A stretch of 64,000 nucleotides of DNA from Ensifer sp. USDA 6670 (GTDB taxonomy: Bacteria > Pseudomonadota > Alphaproteobacteria > Rhizobiales > Rhizobiaceae), in the NCBI GenBank assembly GCA_000421085.1, contig ATWE01000011.1, forward strand, positions 1 to 64,000, written 5' to 3'. Below are positions 54,581 to 63,412 of the stretch, one piece after another; within the stretch, counting starts at the first letter, position 1, and each line of letters begins with the position of its first letter. A program made the translations under genes and the position numbers. The notes beneath the pieces were generated by a model that was not told the DNA's origin, ran no database searches, and saw nothing but the letters and a program-made list of their open reading frames with translations.

Positions 54581-55381
54581 TCAATCTTCCCACCAACGGT
54601 GGAAATGATGGACCGGGCCGCGCCCCTGGCCTATCTCCAGGCGGTCGGCTGCGGAGATCGCGGCATGCAGATAGGACTTGGCGGCACTCACCGCTTCGAC
54701 CAGCGGCACGCCTTTCGCAAGGCCGGCGGCAATGGCGGCCGACAGCGTGCAGCCGGTACCGTGGTCATTGCGCGTCTCGATCCGCGCGGCCGGAAGCCGG
54801 ACAAGAGTGTCGCCGTCAAGGAAGAGGTCTGTGGCCTCCTGGCCCTTCAGGTGCCCGCCCTTGACCAAAACCGCATGTGCACCCGTCCGCATGATCGCTT
54901 CCGCCTGTCGCGCCATCTCCACCTCGTCCTCGGCGATTGCGCGCCCGGTCATGAGAGCAGCCTCGGCAAGGTTGGGGGTAGCGACGAGCGCCAGCGGCAA
55001 CAGTTCCTCGATCAGAGCGGCAACGGCATCCGGACGAAGCAGCGCGTCGCCGGAGGTCGCAACCATGACCGGATCCACGACGGCCCGTTTCCCGAACCGG
55101 CGCAGTCCCTCGGCAATGGCGGCGATCGTCTCCCGACGCGAGACCATGCCAATCTTGACGGCCTTCACGTCGAGATCGGAGAAGACGGCGTCCATCTGCG
55201 CGGACACGATTTCAGCGGAAACATCCTCGACGGCCGTCACACCCCTGGTGTTCTGGGCGGTGATTGCGGTGATGACGCTGGCGCCATAGACGCCGAGCGC
55301 CGAAAAGGTCTTGAGGTCCGCCTGAATGCCGGCGCCGCCGCCCGAGTCCGAGCCGGCGATGCTGAGCGCGATCGCCGTCAT
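54581..55381 (-). CDS. thiD: ThiD, hydroxymethylpyrimidine (phosphate) kinase
   Basis: 266 residues. Ribokinase-like fold with IAGSDSGGGAGIQADLKTFSALGVYG at the N-terminus and the anion-hole/catalytic TRNDHGTGCTLSAAIAAGL near the C-terminus. It phosphorylates HMP and HMP-phosphate in thiamin synthesis or salvage. GGAGGA precedes ATG 55381. A TPP riboswitch and a short leader reading frame lie upstream, so it is probably shut off by thiamin pyrophosphate. Confidence 0.95.
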   Translation of the reverse strand: MTAIALSIAGSDSGGGAGIQADLKTFSALGVYGASVITAITAQNTRGVTAVEDVSAEIVSAQMDAVFSDLDVKAVKIGMVSRRETIAAIAEGLRRFGKRAVVDPVMVATSGDALLRPDAVAALIEELLPLALVATPNLAEAALMTGRAIAEDEVEMARQAEAIMRTGAHAVLVKGGHLKGQEATDLFLDGDTLVRLPAARIETRNDHGTGCTLSAAIAAGLAKGVPLVEAVSAAKSYLHAAISAADRLEIGQGRGPVHHFHRWWED

Positions 55382-55443
55382 GCGCAGTCCTCCTTCGCAC
55401 GAGGGCGGACGTTGCTTGCGAATGGTACGGCAATGGACGTCAT
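55378..55443 (-). CDS. Possible 21-residue leader peptide coupled to thiD
   Basis: ATG 55443 opens MTSIAVPFASNVRPRAKEDC plus one alanine and stops in a TGA that overlaps the thiD start (ATGA). GGAG lies 8 bases before it, inside the right arm of the hairpin at 55449-55476. This could couple thiD translation to the leader. Reading frame is short and may be chance. Confidence 0.35.
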   Translation of the reverse strand: MTSIAVPFASNVRPRAKEDCA

Positions 55444-55448
55444 CGATC

Positions 55449-55476
55449 GATCTCCAGACGGAACATCACGGAGATC
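55449..55476 (-). promoter_or_regulatory. Hairpin that would hide the leader-peptide ribosome-binding site
   Basis: On the transcript, GATCTCC (55476-55470 region) pairs with GGAGATC (55455-55449) across 14 bases; the second arm contains the GGAG used by the leader frame. It lies between the TPP aptamer and thiD, where an expression platform is expected. Inferred only. Confidence 0.4.
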
Positions 55477-55523
55477 CAGGAAAAGGCGGTGAAAAGGCGA
55501 ATTTGCCGCTGGCGGCCTTCTTT

Positions 55524-55608
55524 CCGTTCCTACGCCGGCATGACCCGGATCAGGTTCAAGGGTCCGGCACAACGCCATCTCAGCACCGTCTGGTGCTCCC
55601 CTCGGAAT
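55524..55608 (-). promoter_or_regulatory. TPP (THI-box) riboswitch upstream of thiD
   Basis: The minus strand contains the conserved THI-box parts in order: GGGGAGC arm, GCTGAGA, ACCCTTGAACCTGATCCGG and TCATGCCGGCGTAGGAA, with closing TTCC/GGAA at the ends. These are the pyrimidine- and pyrophosphate-sensing elements of the aptamer. It lies about 140 bases before thiD. No strong terminator follows, so control is probably at translation initiation, as is common in proteobacteria. Confidence 0.93.
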
Positions 55609-55825
55609 GCGCTATCTATGCGGATGTAGCAGAGTGATGTCAACGCGCCCGCGCAAAGGCTTGTAAGACCTATCCTTTAGGCTGACCGGCAAAAATATAC
55701 CCGCAGATTGGCAAGCCATGATGCAGTCATTGCTTCTGCCGCTGTCAATCGCTCGTTTCCTCCTCGAAAACGGCGGCGATTGCGTTATTCTTAGCGCGAT
55801 TTCTTGAACTGAAAGGGAACAAGCC

Positions 55826-56485
55826 ATGAGCCTGCGCATCAACGACACTGCCCCTGATTTCACCGCCGAGACAACGCAGGGTACGATCAATTTCCATGAA
55901 TGGATCGGCGATGGCTGGGCTGTCCTCTTCTCCCATCCGAAGAACTTTACTCCCGTCTGCACGACGGAACTCGGCGCGATGGCGGGGATCGAGCCGGAGT
56001 TCCGCAAGCGCGGCGTCAAGATCATCGGCATCTCGGTCGATCCGGTCGAGAGTCACTCCAAGTGGAAGAACGATATCAAGGTCGCAACCGGCTTCGAGGT
56101 CGACTACCCGCTGATCGGCGACCGCGATTTGAAGGTGGCAAAGCTTTACGACATGCTGCCGGCCGGCGCCGGAGAGACCTCCGAGGGCCGCACTCCGGCT
56201 GACAACGCCACCGTGCGTTCGGTCTACGTCATCGGCCCCGACAAGAAGATCAAGCTGATCCTCACCTATCCGATGACCACCGGCCGCAACTTCAACGAGA
56301 TACTGCGCGCCATCGACTCGATCCAGCTCACTGCCAAGCATCAGGTGGCAACACCCGCCAACTGGCAGCAGGGCGAGGACGTCATCATCACGGCCGCCGT
56401 CTCGAACGAGGATGCCGTGCAGCGTTTCGGCTCTTTCGACACCGTGCTTCCCTATCTCCGGAAGACGAAGCAGCCAACGGCATAG
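55826..56485 (+). CDS. 1-Cys peroxiredoxin (Prx6-type)
   Basis: 219 residues. Peroxidatic cysteine in HPKNFTPVCTTELGAM (about residue 48), preceded by the conserved P-x3-T-x2-C. Arginine lies in NATVRSVYVIGPDKK. The long C-terminal extension (VATPANWQQGEDVII) is typical of Prx6/1-Cys enzymes. It reduces hydrogen peroxide and organic peroxides in the cytoplasm. AAAGGGAAC precedes ATG 55826. Stands alone, convergent with the serine hydrolase gene. Confidence 0.94.
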   Translation: MSLRINDTAPDFTAETTQGTINFHEWIGDGWAVLFSHPKNFTPVCTTELGAMAGIEPEFRKRGVKIIGISVDPVESHSKWKNDIKVATGFEVDYPLIGDRDLKVAKLYDMLPAGAGETSEGRTPADNATVRSVYVIGPDKKIKLILTYPMTTGRNFNEILRAIDSIQLTAKHQVATPANWQQGEDVIITAAVSNEDAVQRFGSFDTVLPYLRKTKQPTA

Positions 56486-56513
56486 GCATAACTCGCTGCC
56501 AACAGTCAGTCGT

Positions 56514-56549
56514 AAGGGCGCGTCAATTCATCAAGTTTGACGCACCCTT
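56514..56549. terminator. Hairpin between the convergent peroxiredoxin and serine hydrolase genes
   Basis: AAGGGCGCGTCAA (56514-56526) pairs with TTGACGCACCCTT (56537-56549) except for one mismatch, followed on the + strand by ATCGCTTCTTCTT. Likely a bidirectional terminator. Confidence 0.6.
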
Positions 56550-56603
56550 ATCGCTTCTTCTTAATATGCTTGTTTAATACCCACAGAGCAGAACCATCCT
56601 GCC

Positions 56604-57608
56604 TCAATCCGCTTTGGCGGTGGAGATGATCTCCGCCAGAACCCCGTGCAGAGCGTCGCGATAGCCGTTGCGTGCCGAGGGGCCGCTTTCATCCGACGTC
56701 ATGACCACCGTCAGGTTCAGGGACGGCACGATGTAGAGCATCTGGCCGCCATAACCCCAAGCGTAAAACACATCCTCGTCGCCGATCCGGCGCGTGAACC
56801 AGCCATATCCGTAGCCGTCGCCGGTAAAACGGGAGGCCGTGCGCGGCTGCCAGGAAAGCTCGACCCAATCGGCCGGGACGACCTGCCGTCCGTCTGCGGT
56901 GCGGCCGCCGTTGCGATAGAGCTCGCCGAAAGCAAGCAGCGACCGCGGGCTCATTGCCATCTGGTTGCCGCCGAGATAGATGCCCTGGGGATCCCGCTCC
57001 CAGGCACCGATCCGGAAACCCTCGACCGGATCGAGCCATTCGCGCGCAAGCGCCAGTGTCGACTTGCCGCCGACCTTAGTCAGTATTGCCGAGAGCAGAT
57101 GGGTCGAGGCGGTCGAATAAAGCATCCGCCCTCCGGGCTCGTCGTCGAAGGGCTGTGCCAGTGCGAAACGAACCCAGTTGCGGCTAGACACCCAGCGGCC
57201 GTAGTTCGGTCCGGACATGCGCCCCAATCCCGCCTGCATCGAAAGCAGGTTGCCAATGGTGATCTCGTTGACCCGGGGGTCGGCCTGAGAGGGGAGATCT
57301 TCCTTCAGGAGCGGCGCGATCTTCTGCTCCGGGCCGTCGAGCAGACCCTTGTCGATCGCGATGCCCACAAGTGCGGACACGATCGATTTCGACGCCGACT
57401 TGATATTGGTCGACTCCGAGGGCGTGTGGCCGCGATAACCCTTCTCGGCGATCGTCTCCCCGTTCCTGGCAACGACCACTGTCTTCAGCGGTCTCAACTC
57501 GTCCCTGGTCTCCAGGCTTGTCAGCAAGGTGGTGACGGACTGATCCTGCGCGGCTGCCGCCGAGTGGAAACCGAGGAGCGCAAGGAACGTAATAACGAGC
57601 ATAGTCAT
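56604..57608 (-). CDS. Exported serine hydrolase, beta-lactamase/penicillin-binding class C family
   Basis: 334 residues with a signal peptide (MLVITFLALLGFHSAAAA). Catalytic SxxK lies in KSASKSIVSALVGIA (about 92-95) and the YxN-like motif in LYSTASTHLLSAIL. A later GYGGQML stretch takes the place of the KTG box. The family includes esterases, DD-peptidases and amidases; the substrate cannot be read. Located in the periplasm. Confidence 0.85.
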   Translation of the reverse strand: MTMLVITFLALLGFHSAAAAQDQSVTTLLTSLETRDELRPLKTVVVARNGETIAEKGYRGHTPSESTNIKSASKSIVSALVGIAIDKGLLDGPEQKIAPLLKEDLPSQADPRVNEITIGNLLSMQAGLGRMSGPNYGRWVSSRNWVRFALAQPFDDEPGGRMLYSTASTHLLSAILTKVGGKSTLALAREWLDPVEGFRIGAWERDPQGIYLGGNQMAMSPRSLLAFGELYRNGGRTADGRQVVPADWVELSWQPRTASRFTGDGYGYGWFTRRIGDEDVFYAWGYGGQMLYIVPSLNLTVVMTSDESGPSARNGYRDALHGVLAEIISTAKAD

Positions 57609-57709
57609 GCGTTCGACCTAGGGCGAATGGCACGACAAGTCATCAAGTGCAATTCAAGCTCACGACGATGTGACCTCGCCGAAGGTCGGCTACATCGATG
57701 CTCCGGGGT

Positions 57710-59722
57710 TCATTCCCTCCAGATCGCGACATCGACGGGTTTTAGCGTGCGGCCCCCCACGTAGAACTCGGCCGAGACGTCCGCAGGCACCTCCGCCGGG
57801 GTCCGGCCGAAATTGAAGGCAAAACGGAGATTGCCACGGCGCGTCACGCGAAGATCGCCGAGATCGGGCAGGCTTTCCAACCCAGCCCAGCCGAGCGCGT
57901 CGCCGATCACCTTGTCGAGCAATGCGCCGTTGGCCGCAACCGCCAGGTAGCGTGCCTTGTCGTTGCCGACGAGCGCCGGCGCGCCGTTACGATACTCCCC
58001 CTCGAAGCTTGCGAGAACGGTCTCGTTCGTCCTGACCGTCTCGCGCCAACCGCCCGCCTCATAGGCCTCGTTGCCATAGAGAACGGTCTCGCTGTGAAAC
58101 TCCGGCAGCGACTCGACCCGCGAGACGCTGATATCGATGAGCTTCGCCAGCGGTCCTGGCGGCAGTTCCTCGGGGATGTGCATGTCCTTCGTCTTGCTGC
58201 CGCTGCGCGCGCCGAAGACCACCTTGGCTTCCGCTCGCGCGAGCCGCTCGACGAAAGCCTCCTCGGCGATCACGAGATCCGGCGCAAGGATCAGCTTGTA
58301 TCCGTCGATATCGGAGTGCTGTCCTATGAAATCAACATCGACGCCGAGGCGGGCCACCGCCGAATACCAGTCGAGCGCAACCGCCGAAGCGGAATAACTC
58401 CGCCCCTGCGGCAAGACGCGTGTCGCCCAGCGCGATTCGTAGTCGACAAGGATCGCGACCTGCGCCTTGCCCCGGACCTCTCCCTCGGGCAGGCGCTTCA
58501 TTTCAGCGACGACTTCGGCGACTTCGAGATAGCCCTGATCCGCCTCGCTGTTTGGAAGAAGGAGGCCTGCGTGAAACTGCTCCTGCGCGAAAGGCGCCTG
58601 GCGCCAGCGGAAATAGGAGACCATGTCGACCCCATGGGCATAGGCGAGCCAGGTCCAGAGCCGAACCATGCCGTCGGCCGGCGACTGGTTGTATGCCGCC
58701 CAGTTCACGGGCCCCGGCTGCTGCTCCATGACCCAGACGCGGCTGCGGCCGACGGCGCGGTAGAGGTCGTGGTTGAAGGCCGGCTGGTCGGGATCCCCGA
58801 CCCGGAGATAATGCTCCTTGTCCTTCGGCGCGAGCCGCCCGTTGAGCAGGCCGCCCATCGGATAGACGTCCCAGGAGGCGATGTCGATGTCCTCGCCGAC
58901 CCTGAAATGATCGAAATCGGTGTTCTGCGACATGAAGTTGTGCGTAACCGGACGGCCGGGCGAATGCGCCCGGATGATGTCGACCTGGGCCTTGTTGAAG
59001 CTCTTCACCTGATCGGAGGAGAAGCGAATGAAGTCCACCCCATGGGTCGGGCTCGGCTCCTCGACGAGGTTGTTCGGCAGGTCTATTTCCTCGAAGCCGT
59101 CGTAGCGCATCGACCAGAACGAGGTCCCCCAGGCGCGGTTCAGTTCCTCGATCGAGCCATAGCGTTCGGCCAGCCACAGGCGGAACGCCCTGACCGCTTC
59201 GGCGGAATAGCTGTAGATCGTGTCGTGGTCGCCATATTCATTGTCCGTCTGCCAGGCACGGACATAGATGTGTTCGCCATAGCGGCGCGCCATCGCCTCG
59301 GTGATGCGCGCCGCCTCGGAGCGGTAACGCCGGCTCGAGAAACAATAGTGGCGTCGCGCGCCGAACTTGCGCACCGCCCCCGTCGCGTCCACCGGCAGAA
59401 CGTCGGGATAGCGGTCCACGAGCCATTTCGGCGGGGCGGCCGTCGGCGTGCCGAGAATGACCTTGAGGCCGGCCTTGCCCAGAACGTCGATCGCCTCGTC
59501 CAGCCATTGCCAATGAAATTCGCCCGACCGCGGCTCTATTTTCGCCCAGGCGAACTCACCGATGCGAACCCAGGAGAGGCCGAGCTCGACCATTCGCCGG
59601 GCGTCCTCCGCCCATTTCCCGCGCGGCCATTGTTCCGGGTAGTAGCACACGCCGAGCTCAAGCCTGTCAGGCGTCCGTGCGTCGGAGTTGAAGTGATTGG
59701 GGCTAGTCAGCGGCATGTGCAA
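57710..59722 (-). CDS. Beta-galactosidase, GH42
   Basis: 670 residues, typical GH42 size. LGVCYYPEQWP near the N-terminus, acid/base in AWQTDNEYGDHDT (about 160) and nucleophile glutamate in VWVMEQQPGPVNW (about 331). No signal peptide, so it acts on imported galactosides. TTG 59722 has AAAGGA at an ideal 7-base distance; ATG 59716 is an alternative. It is the last gene of the leftward sugar operon, behind a LacI-like operator. Substrate may be galactosides other than lactose. Confidence 0.93.
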   Translation of the reverse strand: MHMPLTSPNHFNSDARTPDRLELGVCYYPEQWPRGKWAEDARRMVELGLSWVRIGEFAWAKIEPRSGEFHWQWLDEAIDVLGKAGLKVILGTPTAAPPKWLVDRYPDVLPVDATGAVRKFGARRHYCFSSRRYRSEAARITEAMARRYGEHIYVRAWQTDNEYGDHDTIYSYSAEAVRAFRLWLAERYGSIEELNRAWGTSFWSMRYDGFEEIDLPNNLVEEPSPTHGVDFIRFSSDQVKSFNKAQVDIIRAHSPGRPVTHNFMSQNTDFDHFRVGEDIDIASWDVYPMGGLLNGRLAPKDKEHYLRVGDPDQPAFNHDLYRAVGRSRVWVMEQQPGPVNWAAYNQSPADGMVRLWTWLAYAHGVDMVSYFRWRQAPFAQEQFHAGLLLPNSEADQGYLEVAEVVAEMKRLPEGEVRGKAQVAILVDYESRWATRVLPQGRSYSASAVALDWYSAVARLGVDVDFIGQHSDIDGYKLILAPDLVIAEEAFVERLARAEAKVVFGARSGSKTKDMHIPEELPPGPLAKLIDISVSRVESLPEFHSETVLYGNEAYEAGGWRETVRTNETVLASFEGEYRNGAPALVGNDKARYLAVAANGALLDKVIGDALGWAGLESLPDLGDLRVTRRGNLRFAFNFGRTPAEVPADVSAEFYVGGRTLKPVDVAIWRE

Positions 59723-59796
59723 GGTAAAGTCCTTTGTCGTATTCCGATTGTCGGCGGAGAAACCGTCGCGGCAATTGCGATCCGGTCTGGCTGATG

Positions 59797-59806
59797 TAAA
59801 CGTTTA
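59797..59806. promoter_or_regulatory. Candidate LacI-family operator TAAACGTTTA
   Basis: Perfect 10-bp palindrome with central CG, embedded in TGTAAACGTTTATA, as in LacI/GalR-family operators. It lies 75 bases upstream of the GH42 start and just downstream of the LacI-type regulator gene. It also overlaps a TTTACA that could be a -35 box for GH42. Confidence 0.55.
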
Positions 59807-59841
59807 TATTGCGCGGCGCGGCCTTGCGGCATCTCGGCCGG

Positions 59842-60876
59842 TCATCGTTCCGGCCTCAGCCGGTCGTCCGAGCGCTCGATGAGATCCGGCATCAGGAGCG
59901 TCTGCAGGGCCGCGGGTGGCTCCCCCTCCATCCGCCGCAGGATGAACTTGCCGAGCAGCGCGCTCGGCTCGCCGATCGGCAGGTAGTAGCTCGTGATGGG
60001 TGGAGCGAAGTACTGGCTGACGTTCAGGTCGTCGGTCGCATTGATGACCGCGTCACGCCCATGCACCAGCCCGCGCGCGTGGAAGCCGGAAAAGGCGCCG
60101 AGCGCGGTGGCTTCGTTGGCACAGATATAGGCGGTGGGCGGATCGGCAAGCGCAGACATGCTCACCACATTCTCCCGGCCGAATGCCGGAGTCAGGCGAC
60201 CATGAGCGACGAGCGCGGGATCGTAGGGCAGGCCTGCCTCTTCGAGCGCCTTGCGGTAGCTTTCCAGACGGACGACGCCGTAGGTGAACTGCTCTTTCGG
60301 ATTGAGCAGCGCGATGCGCCTGTGGCCACGCTCGATCAGCCGCGCCATGGACAGGCGGATCATCTGTGCGTTGTCGGCGTCGACATAGGCGTGCGGCGCA
60401 TTGTGGATGCTCATGCCGTAGGTCACGAAGGGGAACTCCGCTTCCTGCATCAAGCGGATACGCGGATCGTCGGCGCGCGTGCCCGAGATGATGATGCCAT
60501 CGGCCTTCTTCATCGAAACGATCTGCCTGATCGTTTCCTGGCTTTCCTCGAAGTCGCGCACGGCGTAGAGCGAGACGCGATAGGGGCTTTCTTCCAGCGC
60601 CCAGGAAATACCGCTGAGGAGTTGCGCATATTCCACGCCCTCCCATTCGTTTTCCTTCGGGCCCGGCGCCGTCATGATCGCGGCAACCTGATAGGTCTTG
60701 CCGGTGCGCAGCTGCACGCCATGAAGATTGAGCTCGTAGCCCACGCGCTCGGCGGCATCGAGCACGATGGCCCTGGTCTCCGGGCGAACCTGCGGAGAAT
60801 GCTTCAGAGCCTTGGAGACCGTCGCAATCGACAGTCCCGTTTCCCGCGCTATCGTCTTTATGGTCGGTCGCTGCAT
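59842..60876 (-). CDS. LacI-family transcriptional regulator
   Basis: 344 residues. Helix-turn-helix at residues 5-24 (TIKTIARETGLSIATVSKAL) with the hinge, then a periplasmic-binding-like effector domain (VAAIMTAPGPKE, DGIIISGTRADDPR, ERGHRRIALLNP). It sits between the GH63-like enzyme and GH42 in the same operon, so it probably represses the operon until a sugar effector binds. The palindrome at 59797 is the best operator candidate. Confidence 0.93.
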   Translation of the reverse strand: MQRPTIKTIARETGLSIATVSKALKHSPQVRPETRAIVLDAAERVGYELNLHGVQLRTGKTYQVAAIMTAPGPKENEWEGVEYAQLLSGISWALEESPYRVSLYAVRDFEESQETIRQIVSMKKADGIIISGTRADDPRIRLMQEAEFPFVTYGMSIHNAPHAYVDADNAQMIRLSMARLIERGHRRIALLNPKEQFTYGVVRLESYRKALEEAGLPYDPALVAHGRLTPAFGRENVVSMSALADPPTAYICANEATALGAFSGFHARGLVHGRDAVINATDDLNVSQYFAPPITSYYLPIGEPSALLGKFILRRMEGEPPAALQTLLMPDLIERSDDRLRPER

Positions 60877-60883
60877 GACGGCT

Positions 60884-62596
60884 TCAACTCTTCACCGGTT
60901 CTTCGTCGCGGAGGGATTGCGCCAGCAGCAGATAAACCGCGGACGTCCAGGCGAATGCCCGGTCCCGAAGACCCCTGCCCGAGCGCGCGTCGAAGTTTTC
61001 GGCCATACCGTGTGCATTGGCAAGTGCACAGAACTTTTGCGCGATATCCCGCGCCAATGCACTCTCGCCCCGGCGGCGCAGTCCATCCCACAGGAGATAG
61101 GTCGTCGGCGCCCAGATAGGTCCGCGCCAGTAACCATCGTCCTCGTAAAAGGGGCTCCGGGGGCCCTCCGTCGCCGGGCCCCAATCGGTGATGAATGCGC
61201 CTTCGATCAGCCGGGCGACGAGTTGGCGGCACATTGCTGCCGGCAAGCGGGAGCCCAGCAGCAGCGGCATGAACTGGATCAGGCTCTCTCCCGGAAGAAT
61301 TCGGTTGGGATCGGCTGCAAGACGCGTGGCAAAAGTCTCGCCGGTCCAGAGCGTGCCGACGAGGAGCGCTTGAAGTTCGTCGGCGATACGCAACCACCTT
61401 GCTGCTTTTTCCGGATCATCCTCCAGCAGGTTCGCAAGCGCCTCGCAGGCCAGGATGAGGAAGACCGGAAGGTCGGGTGAGACAACCGGGCCGCCTTCGG
61501 CAAAGAAACTCGCATTGTCCCAGCCGCTGTCATTGCCGTGGAAATAGCTCGGCAGCACATTGTCGCCGGCGCGGCCGTGGGTCAGCCAGTAGGAGACCTG
61601 CCTGCCGATCGCATCGCGCAGATAGGCCCGTCGCTCCGGCGTCAGGAAGGCGGGATTTTCGCGCACCATGCAGGATACGGCCCAGCCGTGGACGGGGGGC
61701 TTGGTGAAGGCGAAGAGCGCTTCGCGGTCGTTGACGTAGTCCGGCAGCAGGCCGGAAGCGTCCTGATGGTCGAAGATCGCTGCGAACTGGTCGAAGGCGA
61801 GCTCTTCGTCGAAGGCGGCAACGCCGAGTGCCGAGAAGGCATTGTCCCAGCTCCAGATGTTGATCATGCCGTTCTTCGACATATAGATCGCCGGCCGGGT
61901 CAGCACGCCTTCGGCCGGCACCGTATTCGCCCAGAGGAGATAGGCCGCGAGCCGTTGCGCTTCCTCCTGTCCGCGGACACCCGCCGGGATCGAACGACAC
62001 CAGGCGCCGAACTCGGCTGTGACGGCTGCATGTGCCTCCTCGAAGCTGCCGGGCCCTTCCGGCGGCGGTAGGGCGTGAAAAAAATCGACATTGCCTTCGA
62101 ATGTCCCCTCGCCCGAGAGCGTAAAGGAAATATCGGTGGACCGGTCCCTGTCCCATTTGCCGGAAACGGCGAGATCACCAAGACGGGGCCGCGGAATGAA
62201 CTTCACGTTCTCACCCGCCGCCACGAGACACCATTCGCCGCCGGGCGTGCGGTAGACATAGTCGTAGCGCGATCCTTCGACATGGAAGCGCACGCCGGCA
62301 TTTTCGCCGCGAATGTGCAACCGTTCGCCGTCTCCAATGACGAAGCGGACGATTCCTTCGCCGGTCCGCGCGACAAGCTGGTCCGGCGACAGTTCGAAGC
62401 GCGCCGCCGCAGGTCGGCCTTCCGCGTCCAGGAACTCGACACGACACAGCCGTCCAAGCGAAGGACGCTCGTCGCCGCCGCTGACGCGTCTGAGATAAAG
62501 CGCACGCTCGCCTTCGCGCCCGGGAACACGCATCGTCGACAGCGTCAGGAAGCGTCCCTTTCGGCTGAACGGAACATGGTCGACATCGAACAGCAT
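60884..62596 (-). CDS. GH63-like glycoside hydrolase (alpha,alpha-toroid glucosidase family)
   Basis: 570 residues. An N-terminal beta domain (about 1-190) is followed by an (alpha/alpha)6 catalytic domain with family motifs: MINIWSWDNAFSALG, GNDSGWDNASFF, and DDGYWRGPIWAPTTYLLWDG. These resemble GH63/GH37-type enzymes and mannosylglycerate hydrolase-like proteins. No signal peptide. It lies 7 bases before the LacI gene and just after the ABC permeases, so it acts on the imported sugar. Exact linkage specificity unknown. Confidence 0.78.
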   Translation of the reverse strand: MLFDVDHVPFSRKGRFLTLSTMRVPGREGERALYLRRVSGGDERPSLGRLCRVEFLDAEGRPAAARFELSPDQLVARTGEGIVRFVIGDGERLHIRGENAGVRFHVEGSRYDYVYRTPGGEWCLVAAGENVKFIPRPRLGDLAVSGKWDRDRSTDISFTLSGEGTFEGNVDFFHALPPPEGPGSFEEAHAAVTAEFGAWCRSIPAGVRGQEEAQRLAAYLLWANTVPAEGVLTRPAIYMSKNGMINIWSWDNAFSALGVAAFDEELAFDQFAAIFDHQDASGLLPDYVNDREALFAFTKPPVHGWAVSCMVRENPAFLTPERRAYLRDAIGRQVSYWLTHGRAGDNVLPSYFHGNDSGWDNASFFAEGGPVVSPDLPVFLILACEALANLLEDDPEKAARWLRIADELQALLVGTLWTGETFATRLAADPNRILPGESLIQFMPLLLGSRLPAAMCRQLVARLIEGAFITDWGPATEGPRSPFYEDDGYWRGPIWAPTTYLLWDGLRRRGESALARDIAQKFCALANAHGMAENFDARSGRGLRDRAFAWTSAVYLLLAQSLRDEEPVKS

Positions 62597-62599
62597 TGC

Positions 62600-63412
62600 C
62601 TACCCCTTCACCGAAGAGCCGACGGCGCCATCCATGATATAGCGCTGCGCCAGGAAGAAGAGCGCGAGCGGCGGCAGGCAGAGGATGACGGTGATCGCCG
62701 CGATGGAGGTGACGTCGATCTCATGCAGGCCCTTGAACATCGAAAGTCCGAGGGTGAGCGTGTATTTCGACTGATCGTTGAGGAAGATCAACGGCCCCAG
62801 ATAGTCGTTCCACGCATTCATGAAATGGAAGGTACCGACCAGCACCAGGGCCGGCAGCATCAGAGGCAGATGGATGCGCCAATAGATGTCGAAGCTGTTC
62901 GCCCCGTCCATGCGCGCTGCTTCGTCGATCTCCATCGGTATCGTCATGATGTACTGGCGAAGCAGGAAAACGAAGAAGGCATCCGCAAAATAGGCGGGCA
63001 CGATCAGGGGTTTGAGCGTGTTGATCCAGCCCAGCATGTTGAATTCCATGTAGAGCGGAATCATCTTCACGTCCCAGGGTATCATCATGGTCGCGAGCAG
63101 CAGCACGAACAGCGCGTCGCGTCCGGGAAACCGGAAGCGGGCGAAGCCGAAGGCGACGAGCGAACTCGACAGAAGCTGGCCGACCGTTGAAAGGACGACG
63201 ACGATCAGCGAGTTCGAGAGATAGGTGCCGAAGGGCTGCTTGTTCCAGGCGGCTGCAAAATTCTCCCAGTGCCACTCGGCCGGCCAAAGGACCGGTGGGA
63301 ACTGATATAGCTCCGCCGTGCTTTTGACCGCCGTCATGAAGGTCCAGTAGAAAGGCGCGATGAACAGGGCCGACAGCAGGATCAGCGCCGCATAGAGGAC
63401 GGTCTTACGCAT
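62600..63412 (-). CDS. Carbohydrate ABC transporter permease, MalG type
   Basis: About 270 residues from ATG 63412 (GGAG nine bases upstream; ATG 63424 is possible). Six helices and the EAA loop EIDEAARMDGANSFDIYWRIHLP. It overlaps the upstream MalF-type gene by 8 bases, so the two are translationally coupled. It imports the oligosaccharide degraded by the GH63-like and GH42 enzymes, by context. The ATPase and binding protein are presumably beyond the right edge. Confidence 0.9.
   Translation of the reverse strand: MRKTVLYAALILLSALFIAPFYWTFMTAVKSTAELYQFPPVLWPAEWHWENFAAAWNKQPFGTYLSNSLIVVVLSTVGQLLSSSLVAFGFARFRFPGRDALFVLLLATMMIPWDVKMIPLYMEFNMLGWINTLKPLIVPAYFADAFFVFLLRQYIMTIPMEIDEAARMDGANSFDIYWRIHLPLMLPALVLVGTFHFMNAWNDYLGPLIFLNDQSKYTLTLGLSMFKGLHEIDVTSIAAITVILCLPPLALFFLAQRYIMDGAVGSSVKG

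Noticed and set aside
58094-59794. 566-codon frame antisense to GH42
   Set aside because: Shadow of the strongly supported beta-galactosidase on the other strand; no start signal or motif.
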